This document shows positions 37,540-48,067 of a DNA stretch of 64,000 nucleotides, in pieces. The notes below the pieces were generated by a model, which was given only the letters and a program-made list of their open reading frames with translations, searched no databases and was not told the DNA's origin. Numbering within the stretch: the first letter of the stretch is position 1; every line of letters begins with the position of its first letter. The stretch is from Paraburkholderia kirstenboschensis (lineage in GTDB: Bacteria > Pseudomonadota > Gammaproteobacteria > Burkholderiales > Burkholderiaceae): assembly GCF_904848585.1 (NCBI RefSeq), contig NZ_CAJHCR010000004.1, forward strand, positions 62,001 to 126,000. Reading direction: 5' to 3'. A program made the position numbers and the translations under genes.

Positions 37540-37935
37540 CTATTCCGTGCAAAACGTCTCATGCAGGTGACGCCACGTCACCTTGCCTTGCGCGTCGACG
37601 TCCATCACTGCGGTTGAGCGCCGCACGTTCGCATTGCCCGCATTGTCCCGCTGATACTCGCGATATTTCACGACCGCGCCCGACGGATATTCGACGACGA
37701 TCTCCCTGTGGCGAATGTCGATCTGCGAGCCCGGCCGCGTGCCGCGCAGCCTCGCGAACGTTTCGCGCAACGCGGCGTGATCGAGCACGGCGCCGGACGG
37801 CATGATCAACGTAAACTGCGGCGCGAAGCGCGCCATGATCCGTTCGAGCGCGAGGTCGTCCGCGGAACCGTCGAACAAGGCCTCGATTTCGACGTGGATC
37901 GCGTCGAGTTCGTTGAAGTAGGGATTGTTGTTCAT
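37540..37935 (-). CDS. SnoaL/NTF2-like domain protein (DUF4440 type)
   Basis: A 131-residue cone-shaped NTF2-like fold protein of unknown role. The pattern is an N-terminal helix pair (IHVEIEALFDGSADDLALERIMARF) followed by strands with FTLIMPSGAVLDHAALRETFARL, IVVEYPSGAVVKYREYQ and VTWRHLHETF. No catalytic set can be named. It lies downstream of gloA on the same strand, 40 bases away. Confidence 0.75.
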   Translation of the reverse strand: MNNNPYFNELDAIHVEIEALFDGSADDLALERIMARFAPQFTLIMPSGAVLDHAALRETFARLRGTRPGSQIDIRHREIVVEYPSGAVVKYREYQRDNAGNANVRRSTAVMDVDAQGKVTWRHLHETFCTE

Positions 37936-37975
37936 TACGTGATCGGATGAGACCCCGGCTCGCCGGCGCCGACGT

Positions 37976-38362
37976 TTATTTCTTCTTCTGGATGAACTCG
38001 ATCTTGTAGCCGTCCGGATCGGTGACGAATGCGATCACGGTGGTGCCGTGTTTCATAGGCCCGGCTTCACGCACAACCGTGCCGCCTTGCGCCTTGATTT
38101 TGTCGCATGCGGCATAGGCGTCTTCCACTTCGACGGCGAGATGCCCGAAGCCGTTGCCGAGGTCATAGGCCGGCGTGTCCCAGTTGTGCGTCAGTTCGAT
38201 GACAGTGCCGTCGCGCTCGTCCGTGTAGCCGACAAACGCCAGCGTGAACTTCCCGTCCGGATAATCTTCGCGGCGCAGTAACTTCATGCCGAGCAGTTCA
38301 GTGTAGAACGCGATCGAACGGTCCAGGTCACCGACCCGGAGCATGGTGTGAAGCAGGCGCAT
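37976..38362 (-). CDS. gloA: Lactoylglutathione lyase (glyoxalase I)
   Basis: Converts the methylglyoxal-glutathione hemithioacetal to S-lactoylglutathione. The 128 residues match the short Ni/Zn bacterial enzyme. Metal ligands are visible as His5 ([10 protein letters not shown]), Glu near 56 (TVIELTHNW), His near 74 (GFGHLAVEV) and Glu near 122 (YKIEFIQ). Other matches are [29 protein letters not shown] and FVTDPDGY. The stop is close to the SnoaL-like gene, so the two may share a transcript. Confidence 0.95.
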   Translation of the reverse strand: MRLLHTMLRVGDLDRSIAFYTELLGMKLLRREDYPDGKFTLAFVGYTDERDGTVIELTHNWDTPAYDLGNGFGHLAVEVEDAYAACDKIKAQGGTVVREAGPMKHGTTVIAFVTDPDGYKIEFIQKKK

Positions 38363-38484
38363 CGTGTACTCCCTGTTGCTTGATGTCGAGAGCGTAAATG
38401 TACCCGGAATCGACCGTCGTTGCAGGGACGCGCCGCGCAGCGGGCGGCGTGAAGCGCACGCCGCGCTGCCATGTAACCTCGATG

Positions 38485-39597
38485 TCAGAACTGATGCCGC
38501 AGCCCCGCCATCAGGCCGATTTGCGAGCCTTTCTGCGCGAGCCCGACGCCATTCACGCCTTGCAGTTGCGCGCCGATCAGATCGCCGCGATACAGCGAAT
38601 AGTCGCCTTCCACATAGACGTCAGTGCGCTTTGAGAGGTTGTAGTCCGCGACGAGCTGGTATTGCCATGCGGAACCGTCCTTCGCGGCGGTCTTGCCGTC
38701 CTGCAGCGTGCGCCAGACGTTTGCCGCCAGGTGCCAGGCGTTGCCCACCTGCTGTGTGATGCCACCCATGAACATGCGACGGCGCGAAAAGTCCGTGTAT
38801 TTCAACGCTGTCAGCGCGGCGGCCGTAAACGGTCCGTTGGCGAAAGTGGAGAAACCGGCGTCGGCCCGATTGACGATGTAACCCAGCGAAAAGCGCGTTT
38901 TGTCCCACGTGTACGAGCCGCCGAACGTCCACGCTTTGGCCGAGGCTCCGTTGACCGAATCTTTCGACTCCTCGTACGCGCCGCCGACGGTAAATGGTCC
39001 TCCCGGGGGCGCGTAAGCGGCCGCCGCGCCGATCTGACTGCCGTACGAATTGCCGGCGTTGCCGCCGAACGCGTAGCCCGCCGCGAAGCTCAAGCCGTTG
39101 TACTTTGCCTGATACTGCACCTGGTTACTGGTCCAGATGCCGCCCGTCATCGTCACCTCAGGCTGGAAGCTGAAGTCGTACGGAATCCACGGATTGCTGC
39201 CGTAACCGCCTACCGTGATGCCTTCTATCATCACGTTGTACTGACGGCCCAAAATCACCTGCCCGTAGGAAGTGGAGCGCACACCGACCTGCGCTTCGTT
39301 GAAGAACGGCAAGGTCGGATCGCTCTGTCCGCTGTTGATGTAAAGGCGATTTTCGAGTTTGAAAAAGGTGGACCAGCCGCCGCCAAGGTCCTCGACGCCT
39401 TTGAGCCCCCAGCGGCTTTGCGTCATGCCGCCCGTGCCCAGTCCGAGTGAAGAGTCGCCCGCTTTGTTTACATGGGTCAGGTAGCGCACGCTCTCGTCGA
39501 CCACGCCGTAAAGCGTCACGCTCGATTGGGCCTGCGCAACTGGACAACCGAACGATACCAACGCCACGACCGCCGCGCCTCTGCTGAGGGTCTTCAT
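38485..39597 (-). CDS. Gram-negative trimeric porin
   Basis: Outer-membrane general diffusion porin, 370 residues. The signal peptide ([22 protein letters not shown]) is followed by the typical beta-proteobacterial start [18 protein letters not shown], then [22 protein letters not shown], alternating amphipathic strands, [10 protein letters not shown] in the L3 region and the C-terminal MAGLRHQF ending in Phe, recognised by the BAM machinery. The substrate preference cannot be read. It stands alone with a 336-base upstream gap. Confidence 0.93.
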   Translation of the reverse strand: MKTLSRGAAVVALVSFGCPVAQAQSSVTLYGVVDESVRYLTHVNKAGDSSLGLGTGGMTQSRWGLKGVEDLGGGWSTFFKLENRLYINSGQSDPTLPFFNEAQVGVRSTSYGQVILGRQYNVMIEGITVGGYGSNPWIPYDFSFQPEVTMTGGIWTSNQVQYQAKYNGLSFAAGYAFGGNAGNSYGSQIGAAAAYAPPGGPFTVGGAYEESKDSVNGASAKAWTFGGSYTWDKTRFSLGYIVNRADAGFSTFANGPFTAAALTALKYTDFSRRRMFMGGITQQVGNAWHLAANVWRTLQDGKTAAKDGSAWQYQLVADYNLSKRTDVYVEGDYSLYRGDLIGAQLQGVNGVGLAQKGSQIGLMAGLRHQF

Positions 39598-39933
39598 GCC
39601 GTTTCCTCGTACAGGCTCCGCTTTGCGCGGATAGAGTTTGTTTGTTTACGCGGCGCCTCGCCCGGTGGCCGGCTTGTCTGAATCCCGCTTCGGCGACGCA
39701 GCGCGTACGAACGTACCGACAGAACATGTCGTCGAACCTTAGCGCGAAATCAGGATGGTAAGAAATAGGTGTTGCGCGGGAGTTGCGCAGGTGTCCTTGA
39801 ATTCGCAAATGACTTGCGACTTGTCGGAAGCACGCGTAGGCGGTGGGGTCATCGAATGGACGCGTGAGCGGGTTTGGTATCGTACGCGCTGCGCCGGACA
39901 ACCCCGTCTTGCCCCTATCGTCACCACATCGCC
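39598..39933. other. Divergent intergenic region, porin / DMT exporter
   Basis: 336 bases with no supported gene. A perfect palindrome GTACGAACGTAC lies at 39705-39716, about 110 bases upstream of the porin start, and could be a regulator site. I see no strong -35/-10 pair on either strand. Confidence 0.5.
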
Positions 39934-40860
39934 ATGAGCACCACCGCACTTCGCACGCGCCGCGCCCCCGATGGCTTCGCCATCCTGCTGATGGTCGGCT
40001 TGTGCGCGATCTGGGGATTCCAGCAAGTGGCGATCAAAAGCGCCAACGCCGCGTTGCCACCGTTTTTTCAGGCGGGCTTGCGTTCCGCCATCGCCACGCT
40101 GCTGGTCTGGGGCTGGGCGCGCTCGCGCGGCACGCCGCTCTTCCGCGACGACGGCACGCTCGGCGCCGGTCTGCTGGCGGGCATGCTGTTCGCGGCCGAG
40201 TTCGTGTGCATCTTTCTCGGACTCACACTGACGAGCGCGTCGCGCATGGCGGTTTTTCTGTACACCGCGCCCTGCTTTACGGCGCTGGGCCTGCACTGGT
40301 TCGTCGAAGGCGAGCGGATGCGGCGCATTCAGTGGCTCGGCATTTTCGTGGCGTTTGCCGGCATGACGCTGGCTTTCGCCGATGGCTTCCTGCATGGCGC
40401 AGCGGCGCGCAGTTCGTCGCTGGCCGCCGTGGCCGGCGACGCGCTCGGCGTGCTCGCAGGCATCGCCTGGGCGGCGACGACCGTCGTGGTGCGCGCGACG
40501 CGGCTGGCGCACTCGAGCGCGAGCAAGACGCTCTTCTATCAACTGGCGGTGTCCGCGGTGGTGCTGCTGGCGCTGGCGCTTGCGTTCGGCGAGGCGCACG
40601 TCGACACGGTCACGCCGATAGCACTCGCGAGCCTCGCGTATCAGGCGGTGGTGGTCGCGTTCGTCAGCTACCTGGTGTGGTTCTGGCTGCTCACGCGCTA
40701 TGTCGCGTCGCGCCTGTCGGTGTTCTCGTTTCTCACGCCGATGTTTGGGGTGACCTTCGGAGTGCTGCTGCTCGGCGAGTCATTCAGCTTGAGGTTTCTG
40801 ATGGCCGCGGCGCTCGTGCTGACCGGCATCGCGCTGGTCAATGCGCCGGGCAAGCGGTGA
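39934..40860 (+). CDS. EamA-domain DMT-superfamily transporter
   Basis: Inner-membrane drug/metabolite transporter with ten predicted helices in two EamA repeats. The 308-residue product shows LLMVGLCAIWGFQQVAIKSAN in helix 1, LTLTSASRMAVFLYTAPCFTALG in the first repeat and LSVFSFLTPMFGVTFGVLLLGE in the second, with VLTGIALVNAPGKR at the end. Relatives export amino acids, nucleosides or small metabolites; the substrate is unknown. ATG at 39934 (MSTTALRTRRAPDGFA) is chosen over one 20 codons upstream in frame. Confidence 0.88.
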   Translation: MSTTALRTRRAPDGFAILLMVGLCAIWGFQQVAIKSANAALPPFFQAGLRSAIATLLVWGWARSRGTPLFRDDGTLGAGLLAGMLFAAEFVCIFLGLTLTSASRMAVFLYTAPCFTALGLHWFVEGERMRRIQWLGIFVAFAGMTLAFADGFLHGAAARSSSLAAVAGDALGVLAGIAWAATTVVVRATRLAHSSASKTLFYQLAVSAVVLLALALAFGEAHVDTVTPIALASLAYQAVVVAFVSYLVWFWLLTRYVASRLSVFSFLTPMFGVTFGVLLLGESFSLRFLMAAALVLTGIALVNAPGKR

Positions 40861-41000
40861 GTGGCTTGAGCTTTCGCTCAGAGCCATTGCGCCTGAACGC
40901 CTGGCGCTCCTGGTGCTCCTGGCTTAACGGCTCGGAACTCCTGCCGACGCTTTAGCCCACGAACTTCAGCGCTCCAAACCCAACGCCCACCGCTTAACCC

Positions 41001-41831
41001 TTAACGCTTACCCGCCACGATCTGCGCGACGCGCACATATTCGGCCACCGGCACGTCTTCGGCGCGGCGCTGCAGGTCGAAGCCGATTGCGTCGAAGTCG
41101 ACGGTATCGCGCAACGCGGCCAACGTGTTGCGCAACATCTTGCGACGCTGCGAGAAGGCCGCCGTCACCACTTCGCCGAGTACGCGCTCGTCCACGGGCG
41201 TCAGTTCGTGCGGCGCATACGGGATCATTCGCACAATTGCCGAATCGACTTTCGGCGGCGGCTGGAATGCCTCGGGCGGCACGTCCAGCTGCTTGTCGAT
41301 CACGTAGCGATATTGCAGCATCACCGAGAGACGGCTGAAGGCCTTGGTGCCCGGCTCGGCCACCATCCGCTCGACCACTTCGTTCTGCAGCATGAAGTGT
41401 TGATCGATCACACGATGCGCGAACGCAGTCAGATGAAACAACAGCGGGCTCGAAATGTTGTACGGCAAGTTGCCGACAATGCGCAGCGACGGCTCGTCGC
41501 CGGGCGCGGCGAGCGAGCCGAAGTCGAACGCGAGTGCGTCGCCGGCGTGCAGTTGGAGCAGCTCGCCGAACTTGGTCTTCAGACGCCCGATCAGATCGCG
41601 GTCCAGCTCGACAGCGTGCAAGGGCGCCTCGGGCGTCGCCAGACGCTCGATCAACGGTTCGGTCAGCGCGCCGAGCCCCGGCCCGATTTCGACCATGCGC
41701 TGGCCGCGCTGCGGCCCGATCACATTGACGATCGAATCGATCACGCCCATGTCGACCAGGAAGTTCTGCCCGAAACGCTTGCGCGCGATATGGCCTTGGT
41801 GCCGGCCCTGCTGCTGTCTGCTGGTGGACAT
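41001..41831 (-). CDS. rsmA: 16S rRNA dimethyladenosine transferase RsmA (KsgA)
   Basis: Dimethylates A1518 and A1519 in the 3-prime hairpin of 16S rRNA late in 30S assembly. The 276-residue protein begins with basic residues and [11 protein letters not shown], has the SAM motif [15 protein letters not shown], the catalytic [14 protein letters not shown] and the C-terminal [14 protein letters not shown]. It is the last gene of lptD-surA-pdxA-rsmA, a conserved order. Confidence 0.97.
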   Translation of the reverse strand: MSTSRQQQGRHQGHIARKRFGQNFLVDMGVIDSIVNVIGPQRGQRMVEIGPGLGALTEPLIERLATPEAPLHAVELDRDLIGRLKTKFGELLQLHAGDALAFDFGSLAAPGDEPSLRIVGNLPYNISSPLLFHLTAFAHRVIDQHFMLQNEVVERMVAEPGTKAFSRLSVMLQYRYVIDKQLDVPPEAFQPPPKVDSAIVRMIPYAPHELTPVDERVLGEVVTAAFSQRRKMLRNTLAALRDTVDFDAIGFDLQRRAEDVPVAEYVRVAQIVAGKR

Positions 41832-41900
41832 CGAAGAAACGCTAAAGAAAGAAAACTGCTTGAGAAATGACTACGCGCGAGGCGCCGATGCGACGTTGAA

Positions 41901-42911
41901 TCAGCCCGCGCGGCGATGTTGCGCCATTAGAACCGCCGTGTCGATGGCGGCGATCAGGCTGCCCGCGTCCGCGCGGCCCGTGCCGGCGAGATCGAGCGCA
42001 GTACCGTGATCGACCGACGTGCGGATGATCGGCAAGCCAAGCGTGACGTTAATGCCTTCGCCGAACGTCGCATACTTGAGCACCGGCAAGCCCTGATCGT
42101 GGAACATCGCCAGCACGCAGTCGGCTTCTTCCAGATAACGCGGCTGAAACAGCGTGTCCGCCGGATAGGGACCGCGCGCGTCGATACCTTCACCGTTCGC
42201 GAGCTTGAGCGCCGGCGAGATCACGTCGATTTCCTCGCGACCGAGATAACCGTTCTCGCCCGCATGCGGGTTCAGACCTGTGACGAGAATGCGCGGCGCC
42301 GGCAAGCCAAAGTGATGCCGCAAATCGTGATCGATAATGCGCAGCGTTTGGACGATGCCCTCGACCGAGAGCGCGGCCGAGACGTCCTTCAGCGGCAGAT
42401 GCGTGGTTGCGAGCGCAACCCGCAACGGACGCTTGCCGGTGCCCGCCAGCATCATGACCACGCGCGGCGTGCGCGTGCGCTCGGCGAGATATTCGGTGTG
42501 GCCGGTGAAGGGCACGCCCGCGTCGTTGATGGTGCTCTTTTGCAGCGGCGCGGTCACGATCGCGTCGAATGTGCCGGCCATTGCGCCGTCGATTGCGCTG
42601 TCCAGCAGATCGAGCACGTAGCGTCCATTGGCCGCGTTGAGCTTACCGGCAACCGCCGGCGCACCGAGCGGCCGATGCTGCACCTGAATGCGCGGCGCGT
42701 CGGCCACGAGCGCCTGCCAATCTACACCGACCGCCCGCGCCCGTTCGGCGACAAGAGCGGCGTCGCCCAGCACGGTGAACCGCGCGCCGGGCCAGTGTGC
42801 CGTCGCGCCCGCGAGCGCCTGCGCGGTCAGCTCGGGACCGACGCCGGCCGGCTCGCCCGTGGTGATCGCAATGTGCAAGGGCAAGCTGGCTGACTGGGCG
42901 GCAGAACTCAT
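41901..42911 (-). CDS. pdxA: 4-hydroxythreonine-4-phosphate dehydrogenase PdxA
   Basis: Oxidises 4-phosphohydroxy-L-threonine in the DXP-dependent pyridoxal phosphate pathway. The 336-residue enzyme shows [18 protein letters not shown] at the N-terminus, the substrate/metal residues in [38 protein letters not shown] and [11 protein letters not shown]. It starts 5 bases after the surA stop, so the two are coupled. Confidence 0.97.
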   Translation of the reverse strand: MSSAAQSASLPLHIAITTGEPAGVGPELTAQALAGATAHWPGARFTVLGDAALVAERARAVGVDWQALVADAPRIQVQHRPLGAPAVAGKLNAANGRYVLDLLDSAIDGAMAGTFDAIVTAPLQKSTINDAGVPFTGHTEYLAERTRTPRVVMMLAGTGKRPLRVALATTHLPLKDVSAALSVEGIVQTLRIIDHDLRHHFGLPAPRILVTGLNPHAGENGYLGREEIDVISPALKLANGEGIDARGPYPADTLFQPRYLEEADCVLAMFHDQGLPVLKYATFGEGINVTLGLPIIRTSVDHGTALDLAGTGRADAGSLIAAIDTAVLMAQHRRAG

Positions 42912-42916
42912 GAGGT

Positions 42917-44272
42917 TTATTGAACGCGAGACAGATCGGGTTTTACTTCGACGTACGCGGTGTCGCGCAGTTCGCGCAGCCAGTCGGCGTAAGCCTGCTC
43001 CGCCTTGCGCTGACCGATGGCCTGGCGAGCGAGATCCATTTGCTGCGCGACGGAGCCTTCAGACTCGCGGCGTTCCAGCACCTGAATCAGGTGATAGCCG
43101 TATTCGCTGCGCACCGGGTCGCTGATCTGACCGTCCTGCAAAGTGTTCATGGCGCGCTCGAATTCGGGCACCGTCTCGCCGGGGCTGATCCAGCCCAGGT
43201 CGCCGCCTTGCGACGACGAACCGTCTTGCGAATACGTGTGGGCAAACTTCGAGAAGTCGCCGCCCGCGGCGATTTCCTTCTTGATTTCGAGCAGCTTCTG
43301 GCGCGCTTGCGGTTCCGACATGCCGTCGCCCACGCGCAGCAGGATGTGGCGCACGTGCGTTTGCACGAGCTTCGGCGCGTCCGAACTCGTGCCCTGACCG
43401 CTGCGGCGGTCGACGAGGCGCACGACTTCAAAGCCGTCGTTGGTGCGGATCACTTCCGGATTAACCTGGCCCGGACGCAATGCCGAGGCCGCCTTGACGA
43501 ATTCCGGCGGCAGCTTCGACGGTGCGGCAAAGCCCATGTCGCCGCCCTTCGATGCATCCGGCGCCTGCGAATTCGACTTCGCGAGCTTCTCGAAGTTGGC
43601 GCCGCCCTTGGCTTCGGCGAGCAATGCCTCGGCCTTCTTCTGAGCCGCTTCGATATCCGTTTGCGGCGCGTTCAGCGGCGCCTTCAGCAAGATGTGCTGC
43701 ATGTGCAGGTCGCTCGTCGCGCCGGCATTGGGGCCGCGCTGACTGGCAATGTAGTTCGCGACTTCCGCGTCCGACACCGTGACCTTGCTGTCCACTTCCT
43801 TTTCACGCAGACGCGAAAGCGTGAGCTCGGTGCGTGCGTCGCTCGTGAACGTGGCCCAAGGCACGCCTTGCGCCTCGATCCGCGAGCGGTACACGTCGAG
43901 CGACAGGTTGTTCGCCTGAGCGAGCCGCTCGAGCGTTTTCTGCACCGCTGCGTCGTCGATATTGATGCCGTCTTCCTTCGCCTTCTGCAACTGGATGCGC
44001 TCCAGCACCATCTGGTTGAGCACCTGCTGACGCAACTGATCGGCCGGCGGAATCGGGGCGTTCTGCTGGTTCAGGCGGCGGGTAATCAGGCCCACGCGCT
44101 CTTCGAGCTCGCGCCGCGTGATGACACCGTTGTTGACCACTGCGGCGATTGTGTCGACGGTCTGGCCGCCGCGGTTGCCGCCCAGCGCCTGCGCCTGAAC
44201 CGGCGCAACCGACAGGAAAGACGCCGCGGCGGCAAGACCTGCCGCGAGCGTTGCCAAGCGAAGCTTTTTCAT
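42917..44272 (-). CDS. surA: Periplasmic chaperone and peptidyl-prolyl isomerase SurA
   Basis: Escorts unfolded outer-membrane proteins, including LptD from the gene upstream, to the BAM complex. The 451-residue precursor has a signal peptide ([19 protein letters not shown], cleavage near VQAQA) and an N-terminal chaperone domain ([21 protein letters not shown]). Two parvulin domains follow ([34 protein letters not shown]), then a C-terminal helix. ATG at 44272 is chosen because the signal peptide starts there; the frame is open 18 codons upstream. Confidence 0.96.
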   Translation of the reverse strand: MKKLRLATLAAGLAAAASFLSVAPVQAQALGGNRGGQTVDTIAAVVNNGVITRRELEERVGLITRRLNQQNAPIPPADQLRQQVLNQMVLERIQLQKAKEDGINIDDAAVQKTLERLAQANNLSLDVYRSRIEAQGVPWATFTSDARTELTLSRLREKEVDSKVTVSDAEVANYIASQRGPNAGATSDLHMQHILLKAPLNAPQTDIEAAQKKAEALLAEAKGGANFEKLAKSNSQAPDASKGGDMGFAAPSKLPPEFVKAASALRPGQVNPEVIRTNDGFEVVRLVDRRSGQGTSSDAPKLVQTHVRHILLRVGDGMSEPQARQKLLEIKKEIAAGGDFSKFAHTYSQDGSSSQGGDLGWISPGETVPEFERAMNTLQDGQISDPVRSEYGYHLIQVLERRESEGSVAQQMDLARQAIGQRKAEQAYADWLRELRDTAYVEVKPDLSRVQ

Positions 44273-44348
44273 GATTGCCACAGATACTCCAATGATGTCG
44301 GGCACGCCTGGCCCGTCTTTTCGCATTCGATGAACGACCGGGCGAGCG

Positions 44349-46715
44349 TCATTCGTAATTGATGAACCGCGACTCGGGCGGCGGCGGTGGCGGCAGCGGC
44401 GTGTAGCCCGCCACGCTGCTGCGGAACGCGGAAATCAGCCCGTTGTCGACGCTCGACAAGCCCTTGAACGTCAACTGCGCGAGAAAGCGCGTGCTCGATT
44501 GATGCTGCCCCGACGTATTCAGGCCGTTTGCGTAGCGCTGAATACCCGCGCCTAGCGTCCAGCAGTCCGCGTCGTATTGCAAACCCACGAGCCCGTCGAC
44601 GATCCGATGCCCGCCGAGATCGTAATTGAACCGCCCAACCCCGAACACCCGATGCGTGAGCGGCCATTGCCCCGACACCAGCACCTGATTGATAGGCTGG
44701 TTTTCCAGCGTGGTGTTCGCACGCGTGTAGCGATACCCGACGTTGAGCACCTTGCCTGTCGCCGGACTGAACCCGAAACCGACGCTCGTCTTGACCAGCT
44801 GATTGTTGTCGGCATTATATTGGAACGCGGTTTCCGACGCGAAACCAGCCCCGAGCTTGAGCGACGCGCCCACGATCAGGTCCGAATGCGTGGCTTGCGT
44901 GCTGGTCTGATTCGGCAGCAGCGTGACACGCTGATCCTGGAAGTAGTACTGCTGCGCGATCACGAAACGCGCGCGTTCGTCGCCCGTTGCCGGGTTGATG
45001 AAGCGCGTGGTGATGGCCGCGGTCAGACGGTTCGCGTCCGCAATGCGGTCATTGCCGACGAACGTGTTCGGCGTGAAGATTTCCGCGAGCCCGAAGTCGG
45101 ATTCGGCGGTATCGAAGAGCGGCGCCGACTCCTGATTGCGAAACGGCGTGTACACGTAGTACAGGCGCGGCTCGAGCGTCTGGATGTAATCCTCGCCGAA
45201 GAGCCGGACCGAGCGGTCGAAAATGAGCCCGGTGTCGAAGCTCAGCGTCGGGATGGATTCAGTGAAATTCTTCGGCGTGCCGACCGGCACGTCGCTGCTG
45301 ATGTTGTGCAGGTTATACGACGCGAAATGCCACTGCACCTTCGGCGTGACGAAGTAGCCGGGCCCCACGACCGAGTACGAAATGTACGGGTTGAACACCA
45401 CCCGCTGACCTTCGGTCATGTCCGCGGTCGTGATGCGGAAGTTCGTGTAGTCCGCTTCGGCGCCGAAGTCGAAGCCGCCCACGTTGTACTTCGCGTACTT
45501 CACGTTCAACTGCGGCTCGCGGCCATACGGCGCGACCGACGGCGTCAGCGTCTGCCAGTGCTGCTCGCGTGCGAGCACCGACCACGGGCCGTTGTTGTAC
45601 GTCAACCCGGCTTCCTGTTGATACAGGAGCTGGGTGCCGTTCATGAACTGATTGACCGACGACGACAGGTCTTCCGGATACGTGTTGTCCGAAACCTTGT
45701 TGTAGTAGATGTAGCCGCCGAACCCGTTGCCGAAGTTCTGGTTGTGCTGGATGTACAGCGCGTAGCGGTTCGTCTTGGTCAGCCGGTCGTCCGGCAGGAA
45801 CTCGCCGCTGATCGACCCGGAATACGTGGGCGAAAGATAGCGGAACGTGCTCTGCAACTGCACACCGCGCTTCGAGATGATGCGCGGCGTGACCGTCAGA
45901 TCGCGATTTGGCGCGATGTTGAAGTAATACGGCACCGACAGTTCGAAGCCGTTCGTCGAACTGAGCGAGAAGGTGGGCGGCAGGATACCGCTGCGCCGCT
46001 CGCCGGACAGCGGAAACGACAGCCACGGCGACGCGAAAACCGGCACGCCCTGGAAGAACAGCACGCCGTTGTGGGCCACGCCTTCGTCGGCGCCGGTGTC
46101 GAAGTCGAACTCGCTGCCCTTGATGTACCACGCCGGATCGTCCGCGCACGCGCAGGCGGTGTAGGTGCCCCTCGTGAACACCGAGCGCTCGTTATCGAGC
46201 AGGTCGACCCGCTCCGCACTGCCCGAGCCGCCCGTCACGTTGAAGTGATACTTCGGAGCGGTCATGAAGCCTTCGCTCGAATCCACGCGCATGTGCGCTT
46301 CCGGTCCGGCGAACGTGGTGCCGTTGTTGTTCATGCGGACCTGGCCGTACGCGTCGGCCATGTCCGTGTCCTGATCGTAATGGAGCGCGTCGGCCTTGAT
46401 CACGACCGTACTGCGGCGCACCTCAGCCGAGCCCTTGACGGCCATGTCCTGGTCAGTAGTGCCGTTGGTCGAATCGCCGAGGACGAACGTGGCCGGCTTC
46501 TGTCCCGGCTGCAGCGCATGATCTTCGAGTTGCGGGGCGAGTTGCATGCCCCAGGGCGGGTCGATGGGCTGCGGCTGCGCGGCCTCGCCGACCAGTTGGG
46601 CGTGAGCGAGCGCGGGCATGAGACCCGGAACGGCGATCAACGCCGCGACGAGCCGCCTTTTGCGCGGCGCCGCGGCACAAGAGGGAATCGTTTGGGAAAG
46701 CTGTCTAGGCGGCAT
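44349..46715 (-). CDS. lptD: LPS-assembly outer-membrane protein LptD
   Basis: The beta-barrel that inserts lipopolysaccharide into the outer leaflet with LptE. The 788-residue precursor has an N-terminal signal ([19 protein letters not shown], about 21-39) and an OstA/LptA-like periplasmic domain (about 85-220; [20 protein letters not shown]). A Cys pair, [13 protein letters not shown], suits the essential disulfide. The barrel begins near residue 225 ([19 protein letters not shown]) and runs to the C-terminus. It heads lptD-surA-pdxA-rsmA and is divergent from amgK. Confidence 0.96.
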   Translation of the reverse strand: MPPRQLSQTIPSCAAAPRKRRLVAALIAVPGLMPALAHAQLVGEAAQPQPIDPPWGMQLAPQLEDHALQPGQKPATFVLGDSTNGTTDQDMAVKGSAEVRRSTVVIKADALHYDQDTDMADAYGQVRMNNNGTTFAGPEAHMRVDSSEGFMTAPKYHFNVTGGSGSAERVDLLDNERSVFTRGTYTACACADDPAWYIKGSEFDFDTGADEGVAHNGVLFFQGVPVFASPWLSFPLSGERRSGILPPTFSLSSTNGFELSVPYYFNIAPNRDLTVTPRIISKRGVQLQSTFRYLSPTYSGSISGEFLPDDRLTKTNRYALYIQHNQNFGNGFGGYIYYNKVSDNTYPEDLSSSVNQFMNGTQLLYQQEAGLTYNNGPWSVLAREQHWQTLTPSVAPYGREPQLNVKYAKYNVGGFDFGAEADYTNFRITTADMTEGQRVVFNPYISYSVVGPGYFVTPKVQWHFASYNLHNISSDVPVGTPKNFTESIPTLSFDTGLIFDRSVRLFGEDYIQTLEPRLYYVYTPFRNQESAPLFDTAESDFGLAEIFTPNTFVGNDRIADANRLTAAITTRFINPATGDERARFVIAQQYYFQDQRVTLLPNQTSTQATHSDLIVGASLKLGAGFASETAFQYNADNNQLVKTSVGFGFSPATGKVLNVGYRYTRANTTLENQPINQVLVSGQWPLTHRVFGVGRFNYDLGGHRIVDGLVGLQYDADCWTLGAGIQRYANGLNTSGQHQSSTRFLAQLTFKGLSSVDNGLISAFRSSVAGYTPLPPPPPPESRFINYE

Positions 46716-46936
46716 GTATCGTTTGGCGAATCGGCCCGTCCGTCAGCTTCTGCAGTCACGATCCACCGCCTGCACACCACGACCGTGACAGTCGGCTGCA
46801 CATCAATATTTACAATCTTCGAACGGTGAGGCGGGCGGTAAAGCGGAATACGCGAAAGCTGGCGTGAGTCGCGTCAAAAAAGTCGTGGGGTATTATATGG
46901 CAAGACGTTGCCCCCCTGAATTTGCCGCCGGTTTTC
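46716..46936. promoter_or_regulatory. Divergent promoter region lptD / amgK
   Basis: On the plus strand TATTAT (46891-46896) after GTGGGG is a good -10 for amgK, with a leader of about 34 bases; the -35 is weak. On the other side an A+T-rich patch (CATCAATATTTACAATCTT, about 46802-46820) is the likeliest position of the lptD promoter. Confidence 0.45.
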
Positions 46937-48058
46937 ATGACGCTGCCCCCTTCCCAAGACTTCACACACCACCCCGCCGACCGCCGCCTCGAACTGCTCG
47001 AGGCCTGGCTGCAAGGCCATGCAACGCGCTATGCGCTCGACATAAGCACGCTCGCGCCGGCCTCGTCCGACGCCAGTTTTCGCCGCTATTTCCGGCTCGC
47101 CGGTAAGGCGGCGGAAGGCGAAAGCGCCGCTACGCTGATCGCCGTCGACGCCCCTCCGCCTGAAAAGTGCCGCGAATTCGTGCAGATCGCGCAGTTGCTC
47201 GTCGACGCCGGCGTGCACGTGCCGCGCGTGCTGGAGGTCGACTTCGACGCCGGGTTCATGCTCGTCACCGATCTGGGCACCGCGTCGTACCTCGGCGCGC
47301 TCACCGCCGCGCAAAACGGCAACGACCCGCGCCGCGCCCGCACGCTGATGCGCGACGCACTCGACGCGCTGATCCGCTGGCAGCTCACGTCGCGCGAAGA
47401 CGTGCTGCCGCCGTTCGACGAAGCCTTCCTGCGCCGCGAGATGGAGCTAATGCCCGAGTGGTTCATCGGCCGGCACCTTGGTCGCGAGGTCGACGACAAG
47501 ACCCGCGGCCTGCTCGACCGCACGTTCGCATTGCTGATAGCGAGCGCGCGGGCGCAGCCGCAAGCGTTCATGCTGCGCGATTTCATGCCGCGCAATCTGA
47601 TGGTCTGCGCCGCGCCGAACGCGGCGAGCGAAGCGAGCGAATCGAGCCCCAAGGCTAACCCCGGCGTGCTCGACTTCCAGGACGCGGTGTATGGCCCGAT
47701 TACCTACGACGTCGCGTCGTTGCTGCGCGACGCGTTCCTCAGTTGGGACGAGGAGTTCGAGCTCGATTGCTTCGTGTACTACTGGGAGCGCGCAAAGAAA
47801 GCCGGCCTGCCCGTCGATCCCGATTTCGGCGAGTTCTACCGCCAGATCGAGTGGATGGGACTGCAACGGCATATCAAGGTGCTGGGTCTTTTCTGCCGCA
47901 TCAATTACCGCGACAGCAAACCGCACTACATGAAGGATCTGCCGCGCTTCATCGGCTATGCGCGCAAGGTGGCCGAGCGTTATGCGCCGCTGCGTCCGTT
48001 CGCGAAGCTGCTCGACGATCTCGAAGGCCGCGCGAACGAAGTCGGCTACACGTTCTGA
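46937..48058 (+). CDS. amgK: N-acetylmuramate/N-acetylglucosamine anomeric kinase AmgK
   Basis: Phosphorylates the anomeric hydroxyl of MurNAc (and GlcNAc) recovered from peptidoglycan, the first step of the MurU bypass that makes UDP-MurNAc without de novo synthesis. The 373-residue kinase has an APH-type fold: SSDASFRRYFRL near residue 45, LIAVDAPPPEKCREF, MLVTDLGTASYL, the catalytic loop LRDFMPRNLMV and the metal site LDFQDAVYGPITYDVASLL. ATG at 46937 is the family start. murU follows after 9 bases, and lptD-surA lies divergently, as in pseudomonads. The pairing with murU settles the function. Confidence 0.92.
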   Translation: MTLPPSQDFTHHPADRRLELLEAWLQGHATRYALDISTLAPASSDASFRRYFRLAGKAAEGESAATLIAVDAPPPEKCREFVQIAQLLVDAGVHVPRVLEVDFDAGFMLVTDLGTASYLGALTAAQNGNDPRRARTLMRDALDALIRWQLTSREDVLPPFDEAFLRREMELMPEWFIGRHLGREVDDKTRGLLDRTFALLIASARAQPQAFMLRDFMPRNLMVCAAPNAASEASESSPKANPGVLDFQDAVYGPITYDVASLLRDAFLSWDEEFELDCFVYYWERAKKAGLPVDPDFGEFYRQIEWMGLQRHIKVLGLFCRINYRDSKPHYMKDLPRFIGYARKVAERYAPLRPFAKLLDDLEGRANEVGYTF

Positions 48059-48067
48059 TCCATCACA

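Noticed and set aside
40867..40880. TGAGC-TTTC-GCTCA hairpin after the DMT gene as a terminator
   Set aside because: Only 5 bp of stem and no T-run, so it is not separable from chance.
44577..46829. 750-codon open frame on the plus strand over lptD
   Set aside because: Antisense shadow of lptD. Residues are Arg/His/Val-rich with no family motif, and lptD itself is unmistakable.
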